Shown: in pieces, positions 9,488 to 19,825 of the stretch
Position numbering within the stretch: the stretch's first letter is position 1
Layout: every line of letters starts with the position of its first letter
Assembly (NCBI RefSeq): GCF_001640025.1
Contig: NC_031672.1
Location: 2,046,001-2,110,000 of the forward strand
DNA from: Sugiyamaella lignohabitans
Lineage: Eukaryota > Ascomycota > Dipodascomycetes > Dipodascales > Trichomonascaceae
Length of the DNA stretch: 64,000 nucleotides
Direction of reading: 5' to 3'
Program-made: the position numbers and the translations under genes
The notes under the pieces: generated by a model
Databases searched by the model: none
Told to the model about the DNA's origin: nothing
Seen by the model: only the letters and a program-made list of their open reading frames with translations

Positions 9488-11122
9488 ATGGCGTCGTTAT
9501 CGATCGATGATAGGCAGTTTAAATTCTATAAAGACTATGCGATTCCCCACACAGTGTCTTTGATCGAGAAGAAGATCAGACAAATATCGTTCAGCATTCG
9601 CTCGAAGGACTCGTGGTATACCAAATATAAAGACCCTGAGATCTCTGCGAAGTGGAAAGACGAGATTCGGAGAGATCTGGCTGCCCAGAACTCCACCAAT
9701 ATCGAAGATATAATCAAGTACGTGTTTGACGAACTGGAGTATTTTCACTCTGTAGAGTCTGCAGTCAAGTTCAGGTACCGTCTCGGATATAATGATCACG
9801 TTGTTACTGGCGACAACGTCATTTCTGACGAATTGAAACGGTCGTTTGTGAAAAATGCCAAGTTTTTAGAAGATAATGAAGAGACAGACTATCACCCTTC
9901 GTCCAATGAACAGGTAATTGACTTGGTCCACCCGTCGTTGTTTCCAGTGATTTTTGGAAGAACAGCTACAGAATCGGCTATTATCGAAAAGAAAGAAGTA
10001 GAGAAGAAGAAGGAGCATTCATGGCGTGATTACTCAATTCTCGATTCTAGTTATCAATGGCTGCCATGCGTATTCAAGGTGGATAGCAAAGGAAGTAGTT
10101 ATAAGATTGACTCGTATATCAACAGTCTTCATCCTGTTAAATACAATGCATTGTATGGAGATATTGAGAATATCTTCAATTCTTTGGTTGACGGATTACA
10201 GCTAACATTGGGTCGGTCTCTTGGCAAAGACGGAGAGAGCGCTATTAAAATGCCATATGCTGATCGAGAAGTGGTGTACGATGAAGTGATGACAAAAGAT
10301 TGGAAAGATATGGATCTTAGAAGTGATTCATGGGAAGTTGCTATGGATGCATTTGAGAAGAAATATGAATACGACCATCAAAAGCGTCTGCGACCACTCG
10401 AACCGTTTGAATATCCAGGACCCCCAGAAAGAGTAGAGCTGGATTTGAAAAGCCAGTTCCCAGAACTCAAGGTAATAGTGAAAATGGCTAATATTGAATT
10501 GACTCCCGAGCGTCCAGAATACCCAGGAGGCACATGGCATGTTGAAGGGTGTGATGTTGAGAGGATTATTGCCAGTGTTATTTACTATTATGAGTCTGAT
10601 AATATTGGAGAGTCACGACTGAACTTCTCTGCTCCGATGGTCGAGTTGGAAGCTTATGGTCAAGATGAGGAATGGGCTGTACATGATCTATATGGATTGG
10701 AACGAGAAGATTCTTTAATGACCGACCAGGGATATATTGTGAGCCAACAAGATAGAGTGGTTATATTTCCAAATTTCCTCCATCACCAAGTTCAACCATT
10801 TTCACTCAAAGATGCTAGTAAGCCAGGGTCTAGAAAGATTCTTTGTTATTTTATCTGCGACCCCACAGGCAAGCACGAGCCAATCTGGTCTTCTAAAGAT
10901 GTGCCACCTCAACAGAAGACATGGTGGGATGACCAGGATCTTGTTAGCAAAGAAGTCCGAGAAAAAGTAACTGCTTTAACCAAGGGAGCGAACCAAGATT
11001 TCGATGTGCCGATTACTCTCGAAGAAGCAAAGACAATTAGAGAGTCTTTGATGGCGGAACGGGGAACAAATAACAAGAATTACTTGCAATACAATTATAC
11101 ATTTTCACTGTGTGAACACTAG
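9488..11122 (+). CDS. DUF4246 family protein
   Basis: A 544-residue intronless protein of the fungal DUF4246 family, whose molecular function I do not know to be established. The recognisable signature is ERPEYPGGTWHVEGCDVERIIASVIYYYESDNIGESRLNF (residues ~340-378), with a later NFLHHQVQPFSL...SRKILCYFICDP segment (~430-460). The paired His-x-Glu and distal His...Arg pattern resembles the iron and 2-oxoglutarate ligands of dioxygenases; this is my inference. The N-terminal ~300 residues are charged and helical, with no signal peptide or membrane segment. It diverges from MCM5 and has a good TATA box. Its 3' flank contains a 62-bp tandem repeat. Confidence 0.8.
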   Translation: MASLSIDDRQFKFYKDYAIPHTVSLIEKKIRQISFSIRSKDSWYTKYKDPEISAKWKDEIRRDLAAQNSTNIEDIIKYVFDELEYFHSVESAVKFRYRLGYNDHVVTGDNVISDELKRSFVKNAKFLEDNEETDYHPSSNEQVIDLVHPSLFPVIFGRTATESAIIEKKEVEKKKEHSWRDYSILDSSYQWLPCVFKVDSKGSSYKIDSYINSLHPVKYNALYGDIENIFNSLVDGLQLTLGRSLGKDGESAIKMPYADREVVYDEVMTKDWKDMDLRSDSWEVAMDAFEKKYEYDHQKRLRPLEPFEYPGPPERVELDLKSQFPELKVIVKMANIELTPERPEYPGGTWHVEGCDVERIIASVIYYYESDNIGESRLNFSAPMVELEAYGQDEEWAVHDLYGLEREDSLMTDQGYIVSQQDRVVIFPNFLHHQVQPFSLKDASKPGSRKILCYFICDPTGKHEPIWSSKDVPPQQKTWWDDQDLVSKEVREKVTALTKGANQDFDVPITLEEAKTIRESLMAERGTNNKNYLQYNYTFSLCEH

Positions 11123-11159
11123 TAGTCCATTAGACTTTAGGATGTGGTTCGCAGTTTTT

Positions 11160-11325
11160 TAGTTGCTTTGGTCTTATCGATAGTATATACACCATTTGTA
11201 GTTGCTTTGACAATACATCGTATGTTTGTGTGAAAACTACTACCCTTCCAAGATTATTTATAGTTGCTTTGATAATACATTGTATGTTTGTGTGAAAACT
11301 GTACTACACTTCAAAATTGTTTGTA
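11160..11325. repeat. Tandem repeat, about 62-bp unit, 3' of the DUF4246 gene
   Basis: Unit 1 starts at 11199 and unit 2 at 11261; both read TAGTTGCTTTGA(C/T)AATACAT and then TATGTTTGTGTGAAAACT. A partial leading copy (TAGTTGCTTTGG) starts at 11160. The array begins 38 nt after the stop codon at 11122. Nothing else is visible up to YTP1 at 11528. Confidence 0.8.
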
Positions 11326-11527
11326 CTGCTTTTATTAATATATATCGCATTCGATCATACAGATATTATAGAGATATTAAATAAGCAATTGTAAAAGACA
11401 TGAACATCGTAGAAATTAACAGGTCGTAAAGAATTAAAATAGCGGCTTCAAGCCTTCGGTACACTCAAACAGCACCAATAAGTTTAAGCCAAGTGAATAT
11501 AAATAGTAAAAATAGCACCAACTCTTT

Positions 11528-13534
11528 CTAATGGCCAGCCAGCCATCCTTTAATTGTTAACACAGCCATTACCCATGACATGATAAGTACAGCAAATCCA
11601 ACATTAACATTGAGAGAAAACATGGAATCGAGACCCAGGTACATCATTGCTTCTACAGTTTGGCCGTTGGATTCAATAAATACCATACCTCCGCAGATAA
11701 GACAAAAGGATACCACGAGCTCAGTAAAGGGACGCGATGGTTGTGAACTGCTAGGAGGAACACAATAAAGCATCAGATATGTGAAGAGACGGAATATAGC
11801 CGCGACACAAAACAGAATGCCCCATTGAGCATGAATAGAAGTAGCAAGAGGAGTTTCTTGTTCATGCTGTGACATGAGAACACCAGTCCAGAACACAACA
11901 AATGCAGCAATAGGATTAAAACTGACGGTAGATCTTGCTTTGGCTTCTTCAGTGACGTTTAATCGGGCACTAGAAAGCAGATTCCGGAAAGAGCGTGACT
12001 CGACAATAAGACCACACAAACCTCCTCCAATGTACATAAATGCAATCGACACATGTTGGAGATCCTTGTGTGCCCAGGCTCCGTGAGGGTTCGCCAATCT
12101 TTCCAAAAATACATTAGTGATGCCGTAGAAGAAGATCAAAAAGCATTCAATAAACTCCATAGAAGGGATTCTTTCCACAAGAGCTGAAAAGAACCGAGAA
12201 ACAATGTTCTCTTTAGGTACAAAGGGCCTTTTGAAAGGAGCCAAATACGAATCAGAAGGAGCTTCTCTCTTCCTGGCGAAGTTCATGTCAGGATCAGATT
12301 CAGAGCCAGGTCGGATGTTCCAAGCCATACCACGATTGGCAAAAGCACCACAGTATCTACCCAAAGTAAGAATACCAAATAAGAAAAATACACCACCTTT
12401 AATGAAATGAGCTAAAACAGGGAACACCTTGTTGGCCATTCCAAGTCTATAAAATACAGCCACGCCAGTTAATAAATAGACAAACGAAAACACAAACAGA
12501 GGCTTATTGATGAGCGTATAAATGATACCCGCCGACTGCTCGAGTCTCGACACCGAGCTCTTAACGAGGGGGTACTTGAATAGTCTAGCGAACAATCTCT
12601 CCTGAAGTCTGACTTCAAACATCACTGGCGTGGAGTGATTCAATGCAGAGTCTACATTGAGCGAATCTAACTCGTCCTCTTCTCCGTCCATATCATAAGC
12701 AGAAGCATCCACATCAGGGCGAAAGTTGCCAGATGTGGTTGCCGTATTAGCAGTAGGAGTAACAACCCCGTTAGATCCTGAACCATGACCACTATCATGC
12801 GAAGGACGACTCTCCTCGTCGTGATGCAAATTAGCTAGCATATACTCTGTGCCATCAATAGGACCACTAACAGAAGAATTAAGAGCCCATCTTGCCAATG
12901 CCTTGATCATCATCGACGTCCAATGAAGCACGACAATGAAAAACAAGATAATCGACATTCTACCATAGGCATTTTTTGGATAAAGATCAGGAGCTGTTGG
13001 GGCATACAGAGCCAGTAAAAACAGCGCTACAAGGGCCACTGTCGACTGTAAAGTCTGCAGAACAAGATACACCGACGAAGCGTTCTTTTCGGCCGAAATC
13101 GTAACAGTGACCGGATAAAGAAAGAACCAGGCAATAAAAGTAAGAGCCATATGAGCCACAAGCAGACCCTTTGCCGACTTGCCATTAGTGATCTCCTCAT
13201 TCAGGTAGTTTGTAGTATTATACTGCTCCCAGTACGCTCTCTGCTGAGGTTCCAAATCCGGGTCGTCCAAAATGAACATCCCATGGTGATGATGGCCCTT
13301 CATACTAACCGGAGAAGGCGTCATGGACATTTCAGGAGCACTTATACTACTACTGCCCAAACCGGCCATACCGCCAGATGCATGATCCCCTGCAGGGTGC
13401 ACCTGACCCTGCATGCCCGCGTCCACAGCCATATCCATCGAATGGCCCTCCTCATCACCGTGAGCTGACACGGCCGGCAGGGCACAAACCAGTATCAAAA
13501 CGGACAGGGGCGATAAACTTCGAAGCAATTTCAT
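11528..13534 (-). CDS. YTP1: Ytp1 family multi-span membrane protein
   Basis: Membrane protein of the fungal Ytp1 family (N-terminal DUF2427 domain plus C-terminal Ytp1 domain). The biochemical role is not established as far as I know. The ATG at 13534 gives MKLLRSLSPLSVLILVCALPAVSA, a clear signal peptide, followed by a His/Met-rich luminal stretch (HGDEEGHSMDM...). DUF2427 follows (LLVAHMALTFIAWFFLYPVTV and two further hydrophobic segments), then an acidic cytosolic loop with YDMDGEEDELDSLN. About eight more membrane segments complete 668 residues. The frame stays open 64 codons further upstream, but only through a foldback element, so I reject that extension. Confidence 0.88.
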   Translation of the reverse strand: MKLLRSLSPLSVLILVCALPAVSAHGDEEGHSMDMAVDAGMQGQVHPAGDHASGGMAGLGSSSISAPEMSMTPSPVSMKGHHHHGMFILDDPDLEPQQRAYWEQYNTTNYLNEEITNGKSAKGLLVAHMALTFIAWFFLYPVTVTISAEKNASSVYLVLQTLQSTVALVALFLLALYAPTAPDLYPKNAYGRMSIILFFIVVLHWTSMMIKALARWALNSSVSGPIDGTEYMLANLHHDEESRPSHDSGHGSGSNGVVTPTANTATTSGNFRPDVDASAYDMDGEEDELDSLNVDSALNHSTPVMFEVRLQERLFARLFKYPLVKSSVSRLEQSAGIIYTLINKPLFVFSFVYLLTGVAVFYRLGMANKVFPVLAHFIKGGVFFLFGILTLGRYCGAFANRGMAWNIRPGSESDPDMNFARKREAPSDSYLAPFKRPFVPKENIVSRFFSALVERIPSMEFIECFLIFFYGITNVFLERLANPHGAWAHKDLQHVSIAFMYIGGGLCGLIVESRSFRNLLSSARLNVTEEAKARSTVSFNPIAAFVVFWTGVLMSQHEQETPLATSIHAQWGILFCVAAIFRLFTYLMLYCVPPSSSQPSRPFTELVVSFCLICGGMVFIESNGQTVEAMMYLGLDSMFSLNVNVGFAVLIMSWVMAVLTIKGWLAGH

Positions 13535-15967
13535 TGTGACTGAAAGGGTTAGTACTTGTGGGTGTGGACATGCCTCCGGCGGCTGGGGCTTTGCCCCAGA
13601 CCCCGTGGCTCGAGCTTCGCTCGAGATTTCGCTGGGTGACAGCTGATGAGGGGTTCCAGACGCCCGACTCGAGCGCAGCGAGAGGAGCCGGGGGGTCTGG
13701 GGCGCAGCCCCAGCCGCCGGAGGCACGACCCCCCGTCACGGCTGCCGGCATGAGGTGCATGCGATGCCGTTGTGACAGCTGCAGGAAGTGCTCGGGAAGC
13801 AGCTGGCTGGTGAAGGACGGAATATTGAGGCTGCCAGTTGTGGATTGTGGTGATGTAAGGACCGGCTGGGTAATAATGAAAGAACAAACGATCGATAGTC
13901 GAAAAGAGCCGGAAACGGGGGTCACAGTAATCGAATGGTCGTAATGGCCGTCCTGTTTCAAAAGTGGTGAAACAGAGTGATGTGATCAGAACGACGACAA
14001 ATCCATTTAGCGAACACAATTAGACACCGGTTGCTTCGTGACCAGAACAGAAAACCCCTTGAGAATGAAATAGTAAGAAGTAGAAGTAGAATCAGTAGGT
14101 GGTAGCAGAGTGGGCATGCCACAGTTTAAATGTGATCCAATGTGCCGTTAATAGCGGTGATCCAGGTTGTAACGATAGTGAACATTCCAGAGGCTCCTGA
14201 TTCTACAGTGTGGATAACCCCTTAACTACCAAAAGAGCCTCAAAAACTAATTCCGAACATTCCATAGCCAGCAGCAATCGAATCAATCCAGCTACAGCCC
14301 ACCGCCAGCCCCAGAAGCACCCTTTAGCAGTGCCAGTACACTTACATTTTGTCAATAACACCAGTTGGAAATGGCAGAATTGGGAAATCCCGGTTCAACT
14401 CGAGTAACAGGATGAACGGTTGATTATATAGCATCCACAGATATACACGAGAATCCCTTTGACTAATAATCCTTTAATAATAATACTAGTACTATGTATG
14501 CAGGTCTGTATAAGATGAGTGGTTATTTTATTTTTTTTGGCCATACTAAGCACCATGTACCAAGTAATTTATTTTTTTGGTGGCTATAAGAGATCATATG
14601 CAACTGCACTTAGTAGGTCGCTGCAGATGGGCTGCAGAATTCGTGACAGCCCGTACCGGCTTAAAAAAAGTGGTTCTAACTCCGTGGGTGCCGGCCGGAT
14701 ATCGGAAAGAACTGACCTGATATTTCGGAACGTCAGAAGGTTGACACAAAGTCCGGAGACTGGGTTTGTTGCTATTAGCAAGTTCAAGGCGAGTGCAACT
14801 CAATTTGGTCTGAAAACCAACCACCAGCAAAAGCTGCTAGAGCAATGGCCGACCATCCGACCAGGATACGAGGTACCGAACTGGCGACAGAGCACTTCAG
14901 CCACTGTTTTTTTAGTCGATAGAATGAGGAGTATAATCACACTACAGAAATAACTGGCACTACAACAAAGCTACAGAATCTACTGGCACAACAACAATTA
15001 CTTACAGTACTATAATTATATTACCGTATTGTCATTACTACACAAGCTCTCTACTACAATTACTGTACTACATGTTACAAGTACTTAGTGTATCAACTAT
15101 GGACATCATAGACTCAGCAATTGAAGCTTAGCGAGTTAAGATTCGTAACTGATTTGACAGTTTCTGACACAGATAGGCGTTCAACTACAAGTATTAGACT
15201 ACAGGCTCTAAAACAAGAGATAATATACAATACTCCATTGACTATTGTCTATTGTCTGTTGCCCACACTGCTCACTGACCACTACTAACTGAAAACTGCT
15301 GACACAGCCGATGATGCTCTGATATCTACGGCCAGCCGATAGCCAGCGAAGAGGTGAGGCAACCAGCTTCGGACAAAGTTAGCCAAGTAGCCAGACTTGG
15401 CAACTTGCCACTGCTAAGTGCAATCCAATCGACAATCACGAGACTTATTTTGTAGCCCATAAAAAACAACAAGAGACGAGCATAATATCACAACATCAGA
15501 TCATACAATTTTCCAGCAAAAATATTTATTTTTGTCGATGCCAATTACGGCATCAAATAAACGGTGGTTCCGTATCGACTGACATAATCCCTACCAAATG
15601 GCCATAGATGGAAATGACAGATAAATGATTTGCTTATCCAGTATAAGCTTTCGAGAGCCCACCATCCCACTCCCAGAGGCAACTGGCCATAAACAGTCCT
15701 TTGTATCCTGCCAACCTTAGTAATCGTCGACAAACCGGAGTTTCTTTTTACAACCTTAATATCAGCGTCTCATGCACCCACCGTCCAAAAACTGACCTAG
15801 CTTCAGGACCATAAGCAGGGTGCATGTGCAGCTTAACTTTGCGGGCTGCGTCATCTGCAGTCAACCTAGCACATCACGCACGGACGTGCGATCAGCAAAT
15901 ATCGGCTATAACGCTTTCTTTGTTCAGTAGAACCTCGTAGAACCCTCAGGGGGTGGGGGATGCGGCA
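13535..15967. other. Gene-poor intergenic stretch
   Basis: Contains YTP1 upstream sequence, one foldback element (13571-13725) and AT-rich DNA with ACTAC/TACAA-rich tracts around 14950-15070. A 144-codon ORF at 14519-14953 has no recognisable domain. No RNA gene was found. Confidence 0.55.
13571..13725. repeat. Foldback element, paired arms
   Basis: Left arm TGCCTCCGGCGG with GGGGCTTTGCCCC and a shortened CTCGAGCTTCGCTCGAG; right arm CGACTCGAGCGCAGCGAG...GCCGCCGGAGGCA. It begins 36 nt upstream of the YTP1 ATG, so it lies in that gene's promoter or 5' leader. Confidence 0.9.
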
Positions 15968-16108
15968 TGCCTCCGGCGGCTGGGGCTCCGCCCCAGACCC
16001 GGGTTGCTCCTCTCGCTGCGCTCGAGTCGTTGCGTCCACGGTCCCAGCAGAATCTCCTGCGAAGCAGGAGCTACGGGGTCTGGGGCAGAGCCCCAGCCGC
16101 CGGAGGCA
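15968..16108. repeat. Foldback element, paired arms (B/A)
   Basis: Left arm type B, core CGTCCACGGTCCCAGCAG, right arm type A hairpin, ends GCCGCCGGAGGCA. The flanks extend the palindrome imperfectly: G-rich GGGTGGGGG before and CCCCCACCCC after. Confidence 0.9.
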
Positions 16109-17337
16109 GGCCCCCACCCCACCCGGATGGGCTTATTTCCGACCACCGTCGGATTCCGGAAGCACGAGAACAGGACAAGTAAAAATAATTAGAATCTAAA
16201 AAAAGAATGACCGCAGCAGAACTAATTTCGCAATCAGTTGCGAGAAGAACGACTGGAACAGAGACGATTTCGCAATCTGGCCGAGTCAATTGTGAGAAGA
16301 ACGACCGGAGCAAGATCGCAATCAATGCCGATTCATAGCGAGGGGCGAGATGATGCCAAGGACGGCGGATGGATAGAAGATAAACACAGCCACAAGTCAA
16401 TCGATTGTTTTTGTTACTTTTGAACGTTTTTTGACTTATTTTTATACTGTGAGTCTTGCGGTTTGGCCGAATACGGTAGCAGGCGATGAAAATGGCGACA
16501 ACACAATAAACTAGACCCATCCGGATTGTACAATGGAGAGCATGTGGTTTTCGATGGGCTGACCAGTTGAGCTAATTCAGTTCGAAGCTACAAACAGAGC
16601 CCTCAAAAAGGGTCACAAATAGGGTCACAAACAGGGCAACCATCAGCACCAACAGGGTCGGCCGGCTCCTCACTACGTTAAAAGACTCTTTAACCAGGAC
16701 ACAGCAAACACATCGAAAGAATGCGAGACAAGAATAGAGGTTGAGAAAAGAACCGTTGCAATTGACCAGTTTAAAAAACTGGCAGATGTCCACTGCTCAG
16801 GGGGTTGGTGCGGTATCAGTTAATGCCGTTTTTCATTTGTCCGACCCTGCGTGCTGCAGTTGTATCGTAATGTACGATTGACCGTACCCAGTGTCTATCA
16901 GACCTCCGCGCAGTCCGAGTTAGTCATGACACCATCATCGGCGACCCTGCCCCTCAGTCCCCCTCCTCCTTTCCTCTCTCCTTCCCCTCCCCCTGCACCA
17001 TTACGCATCGTGCAGGTCAGTGAGACAGATTTCCACTAGCGACACCGTTAGCTCCGCAGAGAATAATAATATTTTTATTACCGAACAGACAGACCGACCG
17101 ACTATCAAACATTCATGGTCAAAACCGGCAGTCGGCAGCCACAGAAGCATCATAAAAGCGTCTTCAGGAGCGCCGGGCTGCAACAGGCTGCACCATCTGG
17201 CAGCCATCTCATGAAATCTCATAATTAAAACACCCTGAACCAGTCCGTCTCATTAACCCCACTCTCCCTCATATCCCAGCTCTATTACCCCCCTCACCCA
17301 TCCCCTCCTGATACTTCCTGACCCCTCCCCCCACGAC

Positions 17338-17398
17338 CGACTCGAGCGAAGCGAGAGGAGCCACGGGGTCTGGGGCAGAGCCCCAGCCGCCGGAGGCA
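17338..17398 (-). repeat. Foldback element, solo right arm (type B)
   Basis: CGACTCGAGCGAAGCGAG...GGGGCAGAGCCCC...GCCGCCGGAGGCA, near consensus, immediately after a C-rich tract. Confidence 0.9.
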
Positions 17399-17771
17399 GC
17401 GTGGCATCCAATGAAAGTCAACCGGTTAATTATTACCCCCAACCTAACCGTAGCAGAATCAGCTGGACGCCCGCCTCCTGGTCAGACCAGACCCGTGCAC
17501 CCACTAAGCCTAAACAGAAGAGGTTTAGAAAATAATAATAGGAACGAGCCTTGCGATTGCACCGATTCTGGTGAACAGAAGGACACCGACATCCCTTGCA
17601 GCAATGCAAAGGTACGGCCCGTCCTGATCACAAAAAAGCAATGATCCCAGCCTCGCGGCTTGATGCAGGAAAAATAGTATATTTAAAAAAAGCAACGCCT
17701 CTATTCGGATCTGCCGGATTCAAAAATTACCGACCATTCTACACGGGCTGGTGGCCAGGGGTTGGCGGGTG

Positions 17772-17832
17772 TGCCTCCGGCGGCTGGGGCTCTGCCCCAG
17801 ACCCCGCTGCTCCTCTCGCTTCGCTCGAGTCG
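17772..17832 (+). repeat. Foldback element, solo left arm (type B)
   Basis: TGCCTCCGGCGG...GGGGCTCTGCCCC...CTCGAGTCG, near consensus. No matching right arm within 400 bp downstream. Confidence 0.9.
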
Positions 17833-18208
17833 GGGCTTGGGGGTTTTATTGGTTGTTTTGTTTGGAGGGTCTCTCAATAATTGGTTAGCGGTTGTTGTTG
17901 TTGCGGTTGCTGTTGCGATTGTAAGAAAGAGCTATTGAATGAGCCTTTATTGAGAAAAAAACTGCTCGGGTCGATCACTGCGAGTGGAGACCCCGGCGGC
18001 TGGCCCGGAACGGCAATCTATAAACTCGGACCCATCAAAGTAGCCCGTATCGCCGGCCTCTTCGTCATGAACGCCCATGTCTGTGAAGCTTGGCAACTTT
18101 CACTTGACCCGAAATGTTCCGACTAAATTTATATCCCCGAGCAATTGCATTTCCCCGCTTTACCCCACTCGTTTCCACTCTGGTCTCTCTCCTAAGGTTC
18201 GGGCAAGA

Positions 18209-18353
18209 TGCCTCCGGCGGCTGGGGCTCTGCCCCAGACCCTGGTTGTGCTCTGCTTCGCGGAGCGAACTGGGACCTGGCGTAGAAACGACTCGAGCGAA
18301 GCCAGAGGAGCCAGGGGTCTGGGGCGCAGCCTCAGCCTCAACCACCGGAGGCA
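18209..18353. repeat. Foldback element, paired arms, slightly decayed
   Basis: Left arm starts TGCCTCCGGCGG and carries an A-like CTCTGCTTCGCGGAG hairpin. The right arm is type B with a small insertion (CTCAACC) before CCGGAGGCA. It ends 38 nt before the 3' end of the tRNA-Lys gene. Confidence 0.85.
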
Positions 18354-18375
18354 GCCGGCAATCGATAGGGGAAAT

Positions 18376-18387
18376 AAAAAAAAAAAA
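18376..18387 (-). terminator. Pol III terminator of tRNA-Lys
   Basis: Twelve consecutive A on the + strand, read as an oligo-T run directly downstream of the minus-strand tRNA gene. Confidence 0.85.
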
Positions 18388-18391
18388 GTAA

Positions 18392-18506
18392 CTCCTTCTA
18401 GGGGGGTCGAACCCCTGACATTTCGGTCACATGATTCTCAACCGACTGTAAAGTCCTCTTAAATCCTTGTAAAAGCCGAACGCTCTACCAACTGAGCTAA
18501 GAAGGA
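18392..18506 (-). tRNA. tRNA-Lys(UUU) with a 42-nt intron
   Basis: On the minus strand the acceptor arm TCCTTCT pairs with AGAAGGA (discriminator G). The D arm is TAGCTCAGTTGGTAGAGC and the T arm AGGGGTTCGACCCCCCT. The anticodon stem TTCGG/CCGAA encloses CTTTTA, giving anticodon UUU. The intron occupies 18428-18469 and begins one base after the anticodon, the canonical position (37/38). The mature tRNA is 73 nt, as expected for eukaryotic tRNA-Lys. A poly-T terminator follows. Confidence 0.95.
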
Positions 18507-19825
18507 TGTCGGTTGTACGATCGAAAGCTTATTTTGTTTTGATGGGCCGTGGAGAGAGATGTGTTACGTTTATTGTGAGCCAAATTTGGGCTAATTGGCA
18601 CTATATTGGGAGCTTTCTCGGCTTGAAAATGCTCTGGTTATAGGTTAGGGGTTGTATTATCCTTGCTTAATCGATTTTAGTCTGAAATTGCAGTAATTCG
18701 TGTGTTTCGGGACATGCAGCAAAGCAGCGTTTTTAACCTTTTAAGTTGAATTAATCTCCTGGTGGTAATCGGTAGGTAGAAGTTCCTTTGAGAAATTCCA
18801 ATCTACAATAATATTATCGTAATAATAATTAGAAGGTGGCAATAACGGCATTAGCAGCTGAGCACAAATTTATATTCTTGTTGTGACCAGCTTCAACCCG
18901 CATTCTTGACTGTTCGACACAGAACTTTAATTTGCCGGAAGCCATTGACCTCACCATTTACTGCGGTCTCTCGTCACTTTTAAACTTGTCCACCGTATCA
19001 TTGACAAATGACATAGCGGGACCGGAGCCGAACCAACCATAGAGTATGACATCTTTCCTGGACCAAGGGATATATTGCTTTTCTTCTTTATGCCTTGACT
19101 GATTTCATGCCGCCAGACCCTTGGTAAATGACATGACGAAGTTGGCCCTCGAACTCGACAATACTATTATTATCATCAGCCTTTATGCCAAACTGAATCA
19201 ATTCGGTTTCCACCTCCTGCCAACTGCCGGACACATGCCCATTACACCACTCGCTATTTGATCCAGCTTCAATTGCTCCCATTCACCCAAACATTCTTCT
19301 CGTATCCTACCGTACACTGATGCTACCGGATCTCAGATTCGTCCTGCTTATTGATATAATTTTCGCATCGGTAGGACGACTCCTCATCGCAATCAGGCAA
19401 GGATCATGATGAAATGAAGATGTGTCTTTCTTATATGCTATTATCTCGGCATCACAGCCGTTCACATGCCGATTCAGGTAGATCGTATATAGTAGTAACT
19501 CTCGATATTAAATATCATATTTAGACTCAGTCATTTGAGAAAACTCAATTATTGTCCAATTGTAGCCATTTTTCTTGGTAGGTTCTCAGTTTGTGTCCTT
19601 TCTCACTCTATAGCCCCCTACACCCTACTTGCATGTTTATGCAGGGCCGTTATCGTTATCGCACCACCTGACCGATTACATCCGAGATACATATAAAGAA
19701 GGTTGGTCGTATAGAGAGGTTGGTCCTAGAAGAACTCGTTCAAATATTGTTAGATCTGTGAAATACGAGGATAAGTAGACGAAGTCAATAGTGGTTATCC
19801 AGGAAATAAAAGGTGCAAAGGGATC
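18507..19825. other. Intergenic between tRNA-Lys and the lipase homologue
   Basis: No confident gene. It holds the tRNA upstream region, a possible decayed coding stretch (18958-19282, minus) and the lipase promoter. Foldback elements are absent from here to 29.5 kb. Confidence 0.5.
18958..19282 (-). pseudogene. Possible decayed coding sequence, unrecognised
   Basis: Two minus-strand open segments in different frames lie back to back. The upstream one (19088-19282) gives MGAIEAGSNSEWCNGHVSGS and continues to GGMKSVKA-stop. The downstream one (18958 to about 19080) reads QYIPWSRKDVILYGWFGSGP and on to a TAA. Both have ordinary protein-like composition, and one indel would join them. I do not recognise a family and this may be chance. 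Confidence 0.2.

Larger units (their letters stand above)
16109..18391. other. Gene-poor stretch with repeats
   Basis: No credible gene on either strand. It holds solo arms at 17338 and 17772 and a paired element at 18209. A C/T-rich tract lies at 16955-17000 and another around 17255-17330. Short ORFs here mostly run through the repeat arms. Confidence 0.55.

Noticed and set aside
13535..13726. 64-codon N-terminal extension of YTP1
   Set aside because: The frame is open only because it runs through a foldback element; the internal ATG at 13534 gives a textbook signal peptide.
14519..14953. 144-codon ORF
   Set aside because: No recognisable domain, atypical composition, opposite-strand ORFs of similar length, and no promoter signal.
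16540..16600. tRNA-like D-arm and TTCGAA fragment
   Set aside because: The D-stem does not close, and no acceptor or anticodon stem can be built around it.
17338..17832. Right arm at 17338 and left arm at 17772 as one element
   Set aside because: Their order is right-then-left, opposite to every paired copy, and they are 370 bp apart; treated as two solo arms.
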